From assembly GCA_046352935.1 (NCBI GenBank), contig JAXMGR010000012.1, positions 69,458-133,457 of the forward strand: a stretch of DNA of 64,000 nt. Direction: 5' to 3'. A program made the translations under genes and the position numbers. The stretch is from CAYWMY01 sp046352935 (lineage in GTDB: Bacteria; Pseudomonadota; Gammaproteobacteria; Steroidobacterales; Steroidobacteraceae). Under the pieces are notes generated by a model. It saw only the letters and a list, made by a program, of their open reading frames with translations. It was not told the DNA's origin and made no database searches. Of the stretch, positions 1 through 8,008 are shown in pieces. Within the stretch, counting starts at the first letter, position 1. Each line of letters opens with the position of its first letter.

Positions 1-357
1 GGCAGGGGACTCGGCGACAAGGTCGCGCTGATCACCGACGGGCGATTCTCGGGTGGGAGCCACGGCTTCGTGGTCGGTCATGTCACGCCCGAGGCGGCGG
101 AGGGCGGGCCGATCGGCCTGCTCAGGAACGGCGACGTCGTGACCATCGACGCGCGCCGGCGCGAGATCTCGGTCGATGTTCCGGCGCGGGAGCTCGCGGC
201 ACGGCGACGGGCGTGGAAGCCGCGCAAACCCTACGCGACGCGCGGCGTGCTGGCGAAATACGTAATGACCGTAACCAGCGCGTCGTGCGGTGCAGTGACG
301 GATCATGATCTCGGCAGGGCCGCGAAACGGGTGATTCGCCGCGGAAATCGCGGCTGA
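1..357 (+). CDS. ilvD: Dihydroxy-acid dehydratase, C-terminal part (cut by window start)
   Basis: Final 118 residues of the Fe-S dehydratase that makes 2-keto acids in valine, leucine and isoleucine synthesis. The frame is open from base 1. The family signature GRFSGGSHGFVVGHVTPEA lies near residues 14-32, and the usual C-terminal pattern, a lysine-tyrosine before an SAS-GAVTD block, is present (KYVMTVTSASCGAVTD). About 17 basic residues follow this block, a modest tail extension. The Fe-S ligand cysteines and N-terminal domain lie outside the window. The next gene is 260 bases downstream, so co-transcription with tonB is doubtful. Confidence 0.93.
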   Translation, partial: GRGLGDKVALITDGRFSGGSHGFVVGHVTPEAAEGGPIGLLRNGDVVTIDARRREISVDVPARELAARRRAWKPRKPYATRGVLAKYVMTVTSASCGAVTDHDLGRAAKRVIRRGNRG

Positions 358-617
358 AACTGTCGCTGCGTGTCGGGGAATGCCGCGCGTGATGGTGCGG
401 TGCGAACAGACGGGCCGCGGCGTGTCGACGCGTTGAAGGTGTTCGAATCGCAAAGTCTTGCAGTCCCTTGGACAAGCGGCTAAGGTTGCTCTGTTACCGA
501 TGCGGGGATCGGACGGCCGTGCGGGCATCGCACCGCACTGCATGAACATCGAGCGTGGCGCGCTGATTCGAACGAACAAGCGCCGCAGTCTTTGAGAGGG
601 GTCAACGAAGGTCAGCT
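358..617. other. Intergenic region upstream of tonB
   Basis: About 260 bases between ilvD and tonB with no convincing gene. A possible -35 element TTGGAC at 468-473 is followed 18 bases later by TGTTAC (492-497), a weak -10, so the tonB promoter may lie here. No Fur-box-like sequence was recognised. The tonB ribosome site AAGG lies at 608-611. Confidence 0.3.
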
Positions 618-1247
618 ATGGCGAGCGCAGCAGCAGCATCCCGTCGAATGGTCGTGCTGGGTGTCATCATCGGCATGCACATCTTGATGTTCATCGCGCT
701 CAAGACCGGCCTGGCCGCGCATGGTGTCGCGCTGATCCAGGACATCGTCGCGGTGGATCTGCCACCGCCGCCGAAGGAAGACGAGAAGAAGGAACCGCCG
801 CCGCCGCCGCCGGTCGACCGGCTGCCGCCGACCGTACCGCCGCCGATGATCGACCTCGGGCCGGACACGGGCCCGAGCGAAGCGATTTCCAACGTCGTGA
901 TCACCGACAAGCCTCAGGCGGCTCCGCCGCCGAAGCCGGCCGCGCCTGCGGGTCCGACGCAGCAGGCATCGCTGGATGTGCGGAAGATGGGTGAACGCAT
1001 CAAGCCGCCGTATCCGAGCGCGTCGCGCCGCCTCGGTGAGGAAGGCAAGGTCATCCTGCTGGTGCGTGTGGGTGTGGACGGGCGCGTGGTGGACGCGAGC
1101 GTCGACCAGTCCAGCGGCTTCCCGCGACTCGACGAGGCTGCGCAGCAGCACGTGATCAAGTACTACCGTTTCAAGCCTGCGATGTCGGCGGGTACGCCGG
1201 TCGAGACGCAGGTACGCGTTCCGATTTCGTTCAAGCTCGAGGAATGA
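618..1247 (+). CDS. tonB: Energy transducer TonB
   Basis: TonB links the ExbB-ExbD proton channel in the inner membrane to outer-membrane TonB-dependent receptors. The 209-residue protein has one N-terminal membrane segment (about residues 11-32), a proline-rich periplasmic spacer (about 49-110, with PPPPKEDEKKEPPPPPP), and a C-terminal TonB domain (about 120-207) containing a YPSASRRLGEEGKV stretch that resembles the family YP..A...G.EG.V pattern. The start is supported by AAGG six bases upstream. exbB follows 63 bases after the stop, so tonB-exbB-exbD is a compact unit. A TonB-dependent receptor at the far end of the window is a possible client. Confidence 0.93.
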   Translation: MASAAAASRRMVVLGVIIGMHILMFIALKTGLAAHGVALIQDIVAVDLPPPPKEDEKKEPPPPPPVDRLPPTVPPPMIDLGPDTGPSEAISNVVITDKPQAAPPPKPAAPAGPTQQASLDVRKMGERIKPPYPSASRRLGEEGKVILLVRVGVDGRVVDASVDQSSGFPRLDEAAQQHVIKYYRFKPAMSAGTPVETQVRVPISFKLEE

Positions 1248-1310
1248 CGCTGGGTCGGGGCCGCGTCGCGGTTTCCGGGGGAAATTGGGGTTTATCAGAG
1301 GAAATTGAGA

Positions 1311-2042
1311 ATGGCTGCTGAAACCGGCATGACGGACAATCCGTATGGTATTCAGGCTCTGTGGACGCAGAGCGACTACGTGGGCAAGGGCGTCTTCGTG
1401 ATCCTGGCGTTCATGTCCCTGTATTCCTGGTACACGATCTTCACGAAGATCTGGGATCAGTATGCGCTGAACAAGGTCGTCAACCAGGCCGACAAGAACT
1501 TCTGGAATGCCTCCAGCATCCAGGAAGGCGTGGCGAAGCTGAAGGGCAAGGAGAATGCGATCCGTGACGTTGCCGAGGCAGGCCTGCGCGCGGTCGAGCA
1601 CCACACGAAGAACCAGGGCCGCCTGGTCACGAGCCAGATCGCGCTGAACGACTGGATCGAAACGCACGTGCAGCGCCGCGTCGACATGCTGAACAGCGAG
1701 CTGCAGAACGGCATGGCGGTGCTGGCATCGGTCGGTTCCACCGCTCCCTTCGTCGGTCTGTTCGGTACGGTGTGGGGCATCTACCACGCGCTGATCAGCA
1801 TCTCGATCGCCGGCCAGGCGTCGCTCGACAAGGTCGCGGGTCCCATCGGTGAGGCGCTGATCATGACCGCCATCGGTCTTGCGGTCGCGGTGCCTGCGGT
1901 GCTGGGCTACAACATCCTCCTGCGCCGTAACAAGGGCATTCTCGAGAAGACGGGCTATTTCTCGCACGATCTGCAGCAGGCGCTGCTGGCCGGTTCGCGC
2001 GTGGGCGGGGCCGAGCAGGCGGCTGCCGCCGGGAGAAAGTAA
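1311..2042 (+). CDS. exbB: ExbB/TolQ/MotA-type proton channel subunit
   Basis: 243-residue inner-membrane protein that forms the proton channel with ExbD and energises TonB. It has a membrane segment near residues 25-45, a long cytoplasmic region, and the family signature GSTAPFVGLFGTVWGI around residue 142, followed by two further hydrophobic segments. ATG at 1311 is preferred because AGAGGA at 1297-1302 sits at good distance; an in-frame TTG two codons earlier is possible. It lies directly before exbD, with stop and start adjacent. TolQ is the alternative, but the tonB neighbour favours ExbB. Confidence 0.92.
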   Translation: MAAETGMTDNPYGIQALWTQSDYVGKGVFVILAFMSLYSWYTIFTKIWDQYALNKVVNQADKNFWNASSIQEGVAKLKGKENAIRDVAEAGLRAVEHHTKNQGRLVTSQIALNDWIETHVQRRVDMLNSELQNGMAVLASVGSTAPFVGLFGTVWGIYHALISISIAGQASLDKVAGPIGEALIMTAIGLAVAVPAVLGYNILLRRNKGILEKTGYFSHDLQQALLAGSRVGGAEQAAAAGRK

Positions 2043-2465
2043 ATGGCCGGCGGTGTAGCCAAGGACGATGGTGATTTCAACGCGGAACCGAACGTCATTC
2101 CGCTGGTCGACATCATGCTCGTGCTGATGATCATCTTCATCATCACGATCCCGGTGATGACCCATGCGGTGAAGCTCGATCTGCCGCGGGCGACCAACAA
2201 GCCGACCGAGACGAAGCCCGAGAACATCAACGTCTCGATCGACTTCGATGGTCAGGTGTATTGGAATGAGGTAGCCATCGGCGGTGATGAACTGTTGCAG
2301 TACATCCTCACCGAGGCCGTCAAGGACCCGCAGCCGGAAGTGCACATCCGTGCGGACAAGCGCGTCCGCTACGAGTATGTGGCGACGGTGCTGTTCGCGC
2401 TCCAGCGCGGTGGCATGCGCAAGGTCGGATTCATCAGCGAGCCCGTTCGCGCGCCGGCATCCTGA
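2043..2465 (+). CDS. exbD: ExbD/TolR biopolymer transport protein
   Basis: 140-residue partner of ExbB with one membrane helix (about residues 17-39) followed by a periplasmic domain. The helix begins with VIPLVDIMLVLMI, and its aspartate (residue 23) matches the conserved proton-carrying Asp of ExbD/TolR. The ATG immediately follows the exbB stop codon, which suggests translational coupling. Only one ExbD is present, although many related bacteria carry tandem copies. A strong terminator 40 bases downstream closes the tonB-exbB-exbD unit. Confidence 0.92.
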   Translation: MAGGVAKDDGDFNAEPNVIPLVDIMLVLMIIFIITIPVMTHAVKLDLPRATNKPTETKPENINVSIDFDGQVYWNEVAIGGDELLQYILTEAVKDPQPEVHIRADKRVRYEYVATVLFALQRGGMRKVGFISEPVRAPAS

Positions 2466-2504
2466 GGTCCGGATGGGCCGGTACTCCGGCTCATGACTGA
2501 TCAG

Positions 2505-2537
2505 GGCCGGTGGGTCCCAGCGCCCACCGGCCTTTTT
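2505..2537 (+). terminator. Rho-independent terminator after exbD
   Basis: A perfect 10-base-pair stem (2505-2514 with 2523-2532, GGCCGGTGGG with its complement) and an 8-base loop are followed by five T (2533-2537). It separates tonB-exbB-exbD from the TPR genes. Confidence 0.88.
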
Positions 2538-2673
2538 CCGTGCTGAGGCACGGGTCGTCGGGCCGTCGCGGCTTGACATCACGCGGGGCGGCGACCGGAC
2601 TGTGGGAACGTCCGGGAACCACCCGGGCAGTGTTCCGATCTACTTTGGTGCATCCATCCGATCAGAGGTCGTC

Positions 2674-3978
2674 ATGCGTTCATTCGTGCATCGATGCAGT
2701 GCGGTGGGTCTTGCCCTGTTGATGGCGGTCGGTGCGGCCGTCCTGCCTGCGGGTACGGCGCAGGCCGCCAAGGACAAGCCACCAGCCCCCCAGTACAGCA
2801 AGGCTTTCGTGGCAATTGCCAAGGATGTCGAGAAGGCCGTCAAGGGTGAACAGTGGGACAACGCGATCGTCGCGCTCGACAAGATGCTGGCGATGCCCGC
2901 GATGTCCGACGACGAGAAGCGGTACGCCTATGGCCAGAAGATCATGGTCACGCAGAAGAAGGGTGACAAGCCCGCTTTCGCGGCGACGATCGAGGCCTAC
3001 CTGGGTACGGGAGTGGTGCCGGCTGACTTCGTCGGCCCCCTGAATCAGCAGCTGGCCGCGTACTACAGCGCACAGAAGGATCAGCCGAAGGCCATCCACT
3101 ATTTCGAGCGGTACGTCGAGGCCACTCCGACCGCCGGAACCAGCGAGTTCGAGACTCTGGGTCGCCTGTACCTGCAGCAGAAGGATTGTGCGAACGGTCT
3201 GAAGTGGCTCGGCAAGGCGATCGATACAGCACAGGCAAAGGGTGCTCCGGTGCAGGAGTCCTGGCTGCAGTATCGCGATCGCTGCTACCTCGACCTGGGG
3301 GACAAGGACGGGCGCCTCGCAAACATCGAGGAGCTGGTGCGTCGTTACCCGAAGAAGGACTACTACAGCCGCCTCGTGGCGCTGTACACGCAGGGCGCCA
3401 AGGAGGACCGGGCCCTGCACGTGGCGGTATTCCGTCTGGCGCTGCGTGACACGGGGCTTGCGAGTGTGGGCGAGTACCTCACCGCGGCGGATACGCTGTT
3501 GATCGCCGGCAGCCCCGGGGAGTCGCTGCGTGCGCTCGAGAGGGGCATGAAGGAAGGCGTCGTCCCGTCGGGGGGCAGCAATGCCCAGCTGCTGCAGGAT
3601 GCCCGCGACCGCATGACCGAGGATCGCAAGGCCCTCCCCAACGACGAGAAGACTGCCGCGAAGAACCCGAAGGGCGAGCTGGAGGTCAAGCTCGGGCTGG
3701 GCTACTACAGTCTCGGCGACTGGAACAAGGCGATCGAGCTCGTCGGCAGGGGGCTCGCGAAGGGCGGCGTCAAGCGTGTGGACGACGCGCAGATGCTGCT
3801 CGGTGCGTCCCTGGTCGAACTCGGGCGGTTTGCCGATGCCAGGGCAGCCTTCGGTCGTGCAGCCGAGGCTGCGGGGCAGGGAAGTTACATGTCGCGCCTC
3901 GCCGTGCTGTGGTCGGCCTACGTGGATCGCGTCGCGGCAGTCCAGGCTCCGGCGGCAGCGGCGACGCCCTCCACCTAG
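2674..3978 (+). CDS. Secreted tetratricopeptide-repeat protein, TonB-locus associated (copy 1)
   Basis: 434-residue protein of unknown exact role. A signal peptide (residues 1 to about 31, ending GTAQA) predicts export to the periplasm. The rest is helical and TPR-like, with repeated units near residues 45-80, 120-200 and 335-410 (for example LGLGYYSLGDWNKAIELVGR). The ATG at 2674 is chosen because it begins the signal peptide; an earlier in-frame ATG at 2602 would add 24 residues of unlikely leader. It is paralogous to the next gene: both contain a central D-x-R-L-A block and an SPGE motif. TPR proteins are known partners of some TonB systems, for example the Vibrio TonB2 loci, so a helper role is plausible but inferred. 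Confidence 0.8.
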   Translation: MRSFVHRCSAVGLALLMAVGAAVLPAGTAQAAKDKPPAPQYSKAFVAIAKDVEKAVKGEQWDNAIVALDKMLAMPAMSDDEKRYAYGQKIMVTQKKGDKPAFAATIEAYLGTGVVPADFVGPLNQQLAAYYSAQKDQPKAIHYFERYVEATPTAGTSEFETLGRLYLQQKDCANGLKWLGKAIDTAQAKGAPVQESWLQYRDRCYLDLGDKDGRLANIEELVRRYPKKDYYSRLVALYTQGAKEDRALHVAVFRLALRDTGLASVGEYLTAADTLLIAGSPGESLRALERGMKEGVVPSGGSNAQLLQDARDRMTEDRKALPNDEKTAAKNPKGELEVKLGLGYYSLGDWNKAIELVGRGLAKGGVKRVDDAQMLLGASLVELGRFADARAAFGRAAEAAGQGSYMSRLAVLWSAYVDRVAAVQAPAAAATPST

Positions 3979-4000
3979 GTGCGACGGCTGTTTTTTCTGG

Positions 4001-4006
4001 TATAAG
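4001..4006 (+). promoter_or_regulatory. Possible -10 element for second TPR gene
   Basis: TATAAG lies 78 bases before the second TPR start. No good -35 is visible, so the call rests on the hexamer alone. Between it and the gene is a 9-base-pair hairpin (4013-4021 with 4033-4041) with an 11-base loop, which would lie in the 5' leader. Confidence 0.3.
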
Positions 4007-4083
4007 GAGCGCCCGTTTTTCGCCCGCGTCCGGAAAAACGGCTCACGGACTGGAGTGCCCGGGGCGCGTTCGATGAGGTGGTT

Positions 4084-5319
4084 ATGCGGAAGTTTGCAGC
4101 TCAGTTGCGGGCGGTCGTGGTGGCGCTCGCGGTCGGCGGTGCCGTTGCGGCGACCCTGCCCATGGTGGCCGAAGCACAGCAGAAGAAGCTCGACGTGCGG
4201 CCGGAAGTCCGCAGCAAGGTCAAGTCGGCGCAGGACGCCATCGCCAAGGGAAACTACAGCGAGGCCATCCGCGATCTGAAGGACGCGAAGGCCGTCGGTG
4301 CGCTGAAGGGCGACGAGGAGTACGCGGTCAACGAACTGTTGATCTATGCCGCCAATGGTGCGCGCGACTATCGCCTGCTCGCGCAGACACTTGAGGAGCG
4401 GCTCTCTTCCGGGCGCGTGTCGGACCGTCTGCAGAAGCTCAACACCCTGGCGGGTACCTATTACTCGCTGAACGATCTGGGCAAGGCCGAGGAGGCCACC
4501 CAGCGGCTGATCCAGGCCCGTGGCAATGCCTCGGCGGATGACCTGGCGCTGCTCGGCCAGATCCAGTTCCTCCGCAAGAACTTCAAGGCGGCGGCTGGTA
4601 CTCTGGACAAGGCGGCCACCGCCGCGGCGAATGCCGGCAAGCCGGCGAAGACACAGGGCCAGCTCCTGGAGATGCTGAACAACTCGTACTTCAACATCGG
4701 CGACAACGAGCGGCGTCTCGCCACGCTGAACCGGCTGTTTGTCGTGGCACCCAAGGCCGACGTGTTCAGCCAGCTCGTGAACGCATACGAAAAGGCCTCC
4801 GCGGGCGACCGCGTGGCGATGCTGAATCTGTACCGGCTGGGCGCCGCGAAGTCGGTCCTCGCCAAGGAGCACTACGCGAAGTTCGCGGACACCGCGCTCG
4901 ACCTGTCGAGCCCGGGTGAAGCGGCGACGGTGCTCGACAAGGGCATGTCGACGGGTGCTATCAAGAAGGACGAGCGCAGCACGCGCATGCTGGCCGAGGT
5001 GAAGAAGCAGCTCGAGGCACTGAAGACCAGCCTGCCGCAGCGTGAGCGCGAGGCGAAGGCCCTGACGACGGGTGAGGCCGATGCGCGCCTCGCGACCGCC
5101 TATTTCACCGTGGGCGACAACGCGAAGGCGGTGGAGGCCGCGAAGCGCGCTCTGGGCAAGGGCAAGGTCAAGGCGCCGGATGAAGCCAACATGGTGCTCG
5201 GTATCGCGCTCGCGCGCCTGAAGAAGGCCGGCGACGCCCGGGCTGCATTCCAGGCGGCCGGTGTCGCGAACCCGAAGATCAAGGGCATTGCGGAACTCTG
5301 GGCGGCCGCCGGCACCTGA
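4084..5319 (+). CDS. Secreted tetratricopeptide-repeat protein, TonB-locus associated (copy 2)
   Basis: 411-residue exported protein. The signal peptide covers residues 1-31 (hydrophobic core AVVVALAVGGAVAATL, cleavage after AEA). TPR-like helical pairs follow, for example near residues 45-80, 120-150, 195-225 and 340-400. ATG 4084 is preferred over an in-frame GTG six bases earlier because GAGG lies a few bases upstream. It is a diverged tandem paralogue of the preceding gene, and both have the SPGE element around the middle of the protein. A hairpin terminator follows. Function unknown; a periplasmic partner of the TonB machinery is inferred from position only. Confidence 0.8.
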   Translation: MRKFAAQLRAVVVALAVGGAVAATLPMVAEAQQKKLDVRPEVRSKVKSAQDAIAKGNYSEAIRDLKDAKAVGALKGDEEYAVNELLIYAANGARDYRLLAQTLEERLSSGRVSDRLQKLNTLAGTYYSLNDLGKAEEATQRLIQARGNASADDLALLGQIQFLRKNFKAAAGTLDKAATAAANAGKPAKTQGQLLEMLNNSYFNIGDNERRLATLNRLFVVAPKADVFSQLVNAYEKASAGDRVAMLNLYRLGAAKSVLAKEHYAKFADTALDLSSPGEAATVLDKGMSTGAIKKDERSTRMLAEVKKQLEALKTSLPQREREAKALTTGEADARLATAYFTVGDNAKAVEAAKRALGKGKVKAPDEANMVLGIALARLKKAGDARAAFQAAGVANPKIKGIAELWAAAGT

Positions 5320-5344
5320 TCCCGTCCCCCGGTCGGATGAGCGC

Positions 5345-5380
5345 GAAGGCCGCGACGAGAGTCGCGGCCTTCGTCATTTC
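5345..5380 (+). terminator. Terminator after TPR genes
   Basis: A perfect 12-base-pair stem (5345-5356 with 5361-5372) has a GAGA tetraloop and is followed by GTCATTTC, a weak T-rich tail. It lies between convergent genes and could stop transcripts from both sides. Confidence 0.7.
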
Positions 5381-5475
5381 AGGGGCCGCCAGCGACTCGA
5401 GCAGACGCAAGCCGTGGTTTCCGGCACTGGGTGCAGGGGACACGCGCGCGGTGCGTCACACATCGCGTAACCGGG

Positions 5476-6684
5476 TCAGATGATCCCTCGCGTGCGCAGG
5501 TCCTCGAGGCGCGCAGCATCGTAGCCCAGCAGGTCGCGGTAGACCTCTTCGTTGTGCTGACCCGGTTCCGGAGACGGCGACCGGATAGTCCCTGGCGTCG
5601 CCGAGAGCTTTGGCGCGACGTTCTGCATGCGCAGTGTGCCGAAGTCGGGATGAGGTACGCCGATGATGGATTCACGCGCCTGGAACTGGGGATCGGCGAG
5701 CATCTCGGGTGCCCGGTAGATCCGCCCCGCAGGTACGCCGTGGTGCTCCATGCGTTCCAGCACCTCATCCGAGCTGAGCCGACATGACCAGGCAGCGATC
5801 AGCTCGTCCAGCTCGTGCTGGTGTTCACCGCGCGCATGGTGGGTTGCATACCGTGGATCCCGAGCGAGCTCCGGGCGCTCCATGGCCATGGCCAGTCGCT
5901 GGAACACGGTGTCCTGGTTGCCGGCGATCAGCACACCGCCGTCGGTGGTGGGATAGACGCTCGATGGTGCGAGCTTCGGCAGGATTGCGCCGGTGCGCTC
6001 GCGGATGTAACCCGTCTTGTCGTACTCCGTGACCACCGACTCCATCATGTTCAGAACGGCCTCGTAGATGGCCGAGTCCACGACCTGGCCGCGCCCGGTT
6101 CGCTCACGGTGATGGAGGGCCGCAAGCGTGCCCACCAGTGCGAAGGTTGCAGCCAGGGAGTCGCCGATCGAGATGCCCACTCGTGCCGGCGGTGTGGCCG
6201 GGTCACCGACGATGTAGCGCAGTCCGCCCATGGCCTCGCCGATCCCGCCGTAACCGGCGCGGTGGGCGTAGGGACCGGTCTGGCCGTATCCCGAGACACG
6301 AACCATGATGAGACGGGGATTCACCGCCGCGAGCACGTCGTAACCGAGGTTCCACTTCTCGAGTGTGCCCGGTCTGAAGTTCTCGATCAGCACGTCGGAC
6401 TTCGCCACGAGTCCGCGCAGGATCTCCTGACCCTCGGGCTGCCGGAGATCGAGTGTGACTGCTTTCTTGTTGCGCGCGATCACGGGCCACCACAGGGACT
6501 TCCCTCCCGGCAGGGCCCGTCCCCACTGGCGCATGGGATCCCCGTGACCGGGCGCCTCGACCTTGATCACTTCGGCGCCGAAGTCGCCCATGAGCTGGCC
6601 GCAGAAGGGGCCTGCGATCAGCGTCCCGAGTTCGATTACGCGCAGATCCGCCAGTGGTCCTGGCGTCTTCGAAGGCAGATCCAT
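5476..6684 (-). CDS. CaiB/BaiF family class III CoA-transferase
   Basis: 402-residue enzyme of the family that moves CoA between acyl groups. It starts with the family pattern LADLRVIELGTLIAGPFCGQ and carries ENFRPGTLEKWNLGYD near residues 101-116. Asp175 (in GISIGDSLAATF) matches the catalytic aspartate that forms the acyl anhydride in formyl-CoA transferase. ATG 6684 is chosen because it directly precedes the conserved N-terminus; the frame runs open upstream only because of GC bias. It stands alone, facing away from the peroxiredoxin gene. The substrate is unknown; carnitine, succinyl or bile-acid type CoA transfer are all possible. A second family member at 46.6 kb is a racemase. Confidence 0.88.
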   Translation of the reverse strand: MDLPSKTPGPLADLRVIELGTLIAGPFCGQLMGDFGAEVIKVEAPGHGDPMRQWGRALPGGKSLWWPVIARNKKAVTLDLRQPEGQEILRGLVAKSDVLIENFRPGTLEKWNLGYDVLAAVNPRLIMVRVSGYGQTGPYAHRAGYGGIGEAMGGLRYIVGDPATPPARVGISIGDSLAATFALVGTLAALHHRERTGRGQVVDSAIYEAVLNMMESVVTEYDKTGYIRERTGAILPKLAPSSVYPTTDGGVLIAGNQDTVFQRLAMAMERPELARDPRYATHHARGEHQHELDELIAAWSCRLSSDEVLERMEHHGVPAGRIYRAPEMLADPQFQARESIIGVPHPDFGTLRMQNVAPKLSATPGTIRSPSPEPGQHNEEVYRDLLGYDAARLEDLRTRGII

Positions 6685-6758
6685 GTGATGACTCCCGATG
6701 GAAAACAGGTACCCGCGATCGCTCGGGCTGCCGAGCCGGGGCAGGCGTGTATACCAGA

Positions 6759-6785
6759 TTCGACGCGAACGCAATTCGCTACAAT
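6759..6785 (+). promoter_or_regulatory. Possible promoter of peroxiredoxin gene
   Basis: TTCGAC (6759-6764) and TACAAT (6780-6785) are separated by 15 bases in the divergent gap before the peroxiredoxin gene. The -10 is good, but the spacing is short. Confidence 0.35.
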
Positions 6786-6834
6786 CGCAGCGGTTGTTCC
6801 GTTGCCATTCCCTTACCCCCAGGAGGAGCAGTTC

Positions 6835-7314
6835 ATGACCATCAAGGCAGGCGATCGCATTCCAACGGCCACGTTGCGTGTCATGGGTGCCGACGGTCCC
6901 CAGACCGTCAGTACCGACGACCTCTTCAAGGGGCGGGTGGTGCTGTTCTCCGTTCCCGGTGCGTTCACGCCGACCTGCAATGCCAAGCATCTCCCGGGCT
7001 TCGTGCAGCATGCGGACGCGATCCGGGCCAGGGGCGTCGACCGCATCGTCTGCCTTGCGGTGAACGACGTCTTCGTCATGTCGGCCTGGGGCAAGGCGGG
7101 CAACGTCGGCGACAAGGTCGTCATGGCGGCGGACGGCAACGGCGAGTTCACCAGGGCGCTGGGCCTTACACTCGATGCCACGGGATTCGGCATGGGTCTG
7201 CGGGGGCAGCGTTTCGCACTCGTCGCCGAGAACGGCGTCGTCAAGCAGGTGAATGTCGAGGCACCGGGCGAGTTCAAGGTGTCGGCCGCGGAGCACGTCC
7301 TGGGACAGCTCTGA
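6835..7314 (+). CDS. Peroxiredoxin, Prx5 type
   Basis: 159-residue thiol peroxidase that reduces hydrogen peroxide and alkyl hydroperoxides in the cytoplasm. The Prx5 active-site block PGAFTPTCNAKHLPGF is present with peroxidatic Cys48, and the downstream NDVFVMSAWGK and GLRGQRFALV segments also fit the family. No second conserved cysteine of the resolving type is seen, so it is probably a one-Cys or glutaredoxin/thioredoxin-served enzyme. The start is fixed by a strong AGGAGGAG at 6821-6828. A long GC-rich inverted repeat follows the stop. Confidence 0.93.
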   Translation: MTIKAGDRIPTATLRVMGADGPQTVSTDDLFKGRVVLFSVPGAFTPTCNAKHLPGFVQHADAIRARGVDRIVCLAVNDVFVMSAWGKAGNVGDKVVMAADGNGEFTRALGLTLDATGFGMGLRGQRFALVAENGVVKQVNVEAPGEFKVSAAEHVLGQL

Positions 7315-7324
7315 GCCGGACGAT

Positions 7325-7377
7325 CCGGGAGCGTGCCGCAGTCCCGGACTCGCGTGAGCGGGTCCGGGCGCTCCCGG
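7325..7377. repeat. Nested inverted repeat after peroxiredoxin gene
   Basis: The outer arms CCGGGAGCG (7325-7333) and CGCTCCCGG (7369-7377) enclose the inner arms CCCGGAC (7343-7349) and GTCCGGG (7362-7368). Together they can form a stable hairpin with a 9-base bulge on one side. There is no T run, so it may stabilise the mRNA end or act as a weak terminator. Confidence 0.5.
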
Positions 7378-7443
7378 AGCGCTGGGTCACAGGGCCGGCC
7401 TGGATGGCCATCCGTGTGAGGATTCGGCGAGAGGAGTGACGAG

Positions 7444-8004
7444 ATGGGCGTGAAGACACCGGGTGCCCCGGAAGTGGCCGCGAGGGTCGCGATCACAGAG
7501 GTGCTGCACCGCTACTGCCGCGGCATGGATCGCATGGACCGCGAATTGACGCTGTCCTGCTGGCATCCGGGCGGCACGGATGAACATGCGCCACTGTATG
7601 CGGGTTCCGCCGCCGGCTTCGTCGATTGGCTGTGGCCCGTGCATGCGGCAATGCTGGGCACGCGACACGTGCTCACGAACATCATCATCGAGGTCGATGG
7701 TGACCGGGCCGTCAGCGAGAGCTACTGGAACGTGACGCTTCGGGTTCCGCGCGCTGATGGCGTCGTCGACATCTTCGGCGGTGGCCGCTATCTGGACCGG
7801 CTGGAGTGCATCGACGGCGTCTGGGCGTTCCGGCACCGCTGTTCGGTGCACGACTGGGACCGGGTCGAGCCGGTCATCGGCACGATGGCGAACTTCGCCG
7901 GTCCGGCACTGATCGAGCCGCACAACCCGGAGGCACCGATCCGCGCGTCGGCCCGGGACCGAAGCGATCACTCCTACTCGCTGCTCGGCATCCACGGCCG
8001 ATGA
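7444..8004 (+). CDS. SnoaL/NTF2-like protein (copy 1)
   Basis: 186-residue cytoplasmic protein with an NTF2-like alpha+beta fold of the SnoaL group, found in small dehydratases, isomerases and cyclases. It opens with a helical ITEVLHRYCRGMDRMD segment and continues with strands such as HVLTNIIIEVDGDRAVSES and GGGRYLDRLE, typical of the cone-shaped pocket. His and Asp residues in the pocket may be catalytic, but the reaction cannot be read from sequence. ATG 7444 has AGAGGAG upstream. cofD follows after four bases, so the two are probably co-translated. A paralogue lies at 50.6 kb. Confidence 0.8.
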   Translation: MGVKTPGAPEVAARVAITEVLHRYCRGMDRMDRELTLSCWHPGGTDEHAPLYAGSAAGFVDWLWPVHAAMLGTRHVLTNIIIEVDGDRAVSESYWNVTLRVPRADGVVDIFGGGRYLDRLECIDGVWAFRHRCSVHDWDRVEPVIGTMANFAGPALIEPHNPEAPIRASARDRSDHSYSLLGIHGR

Positions 8005-8008
8005 CGCG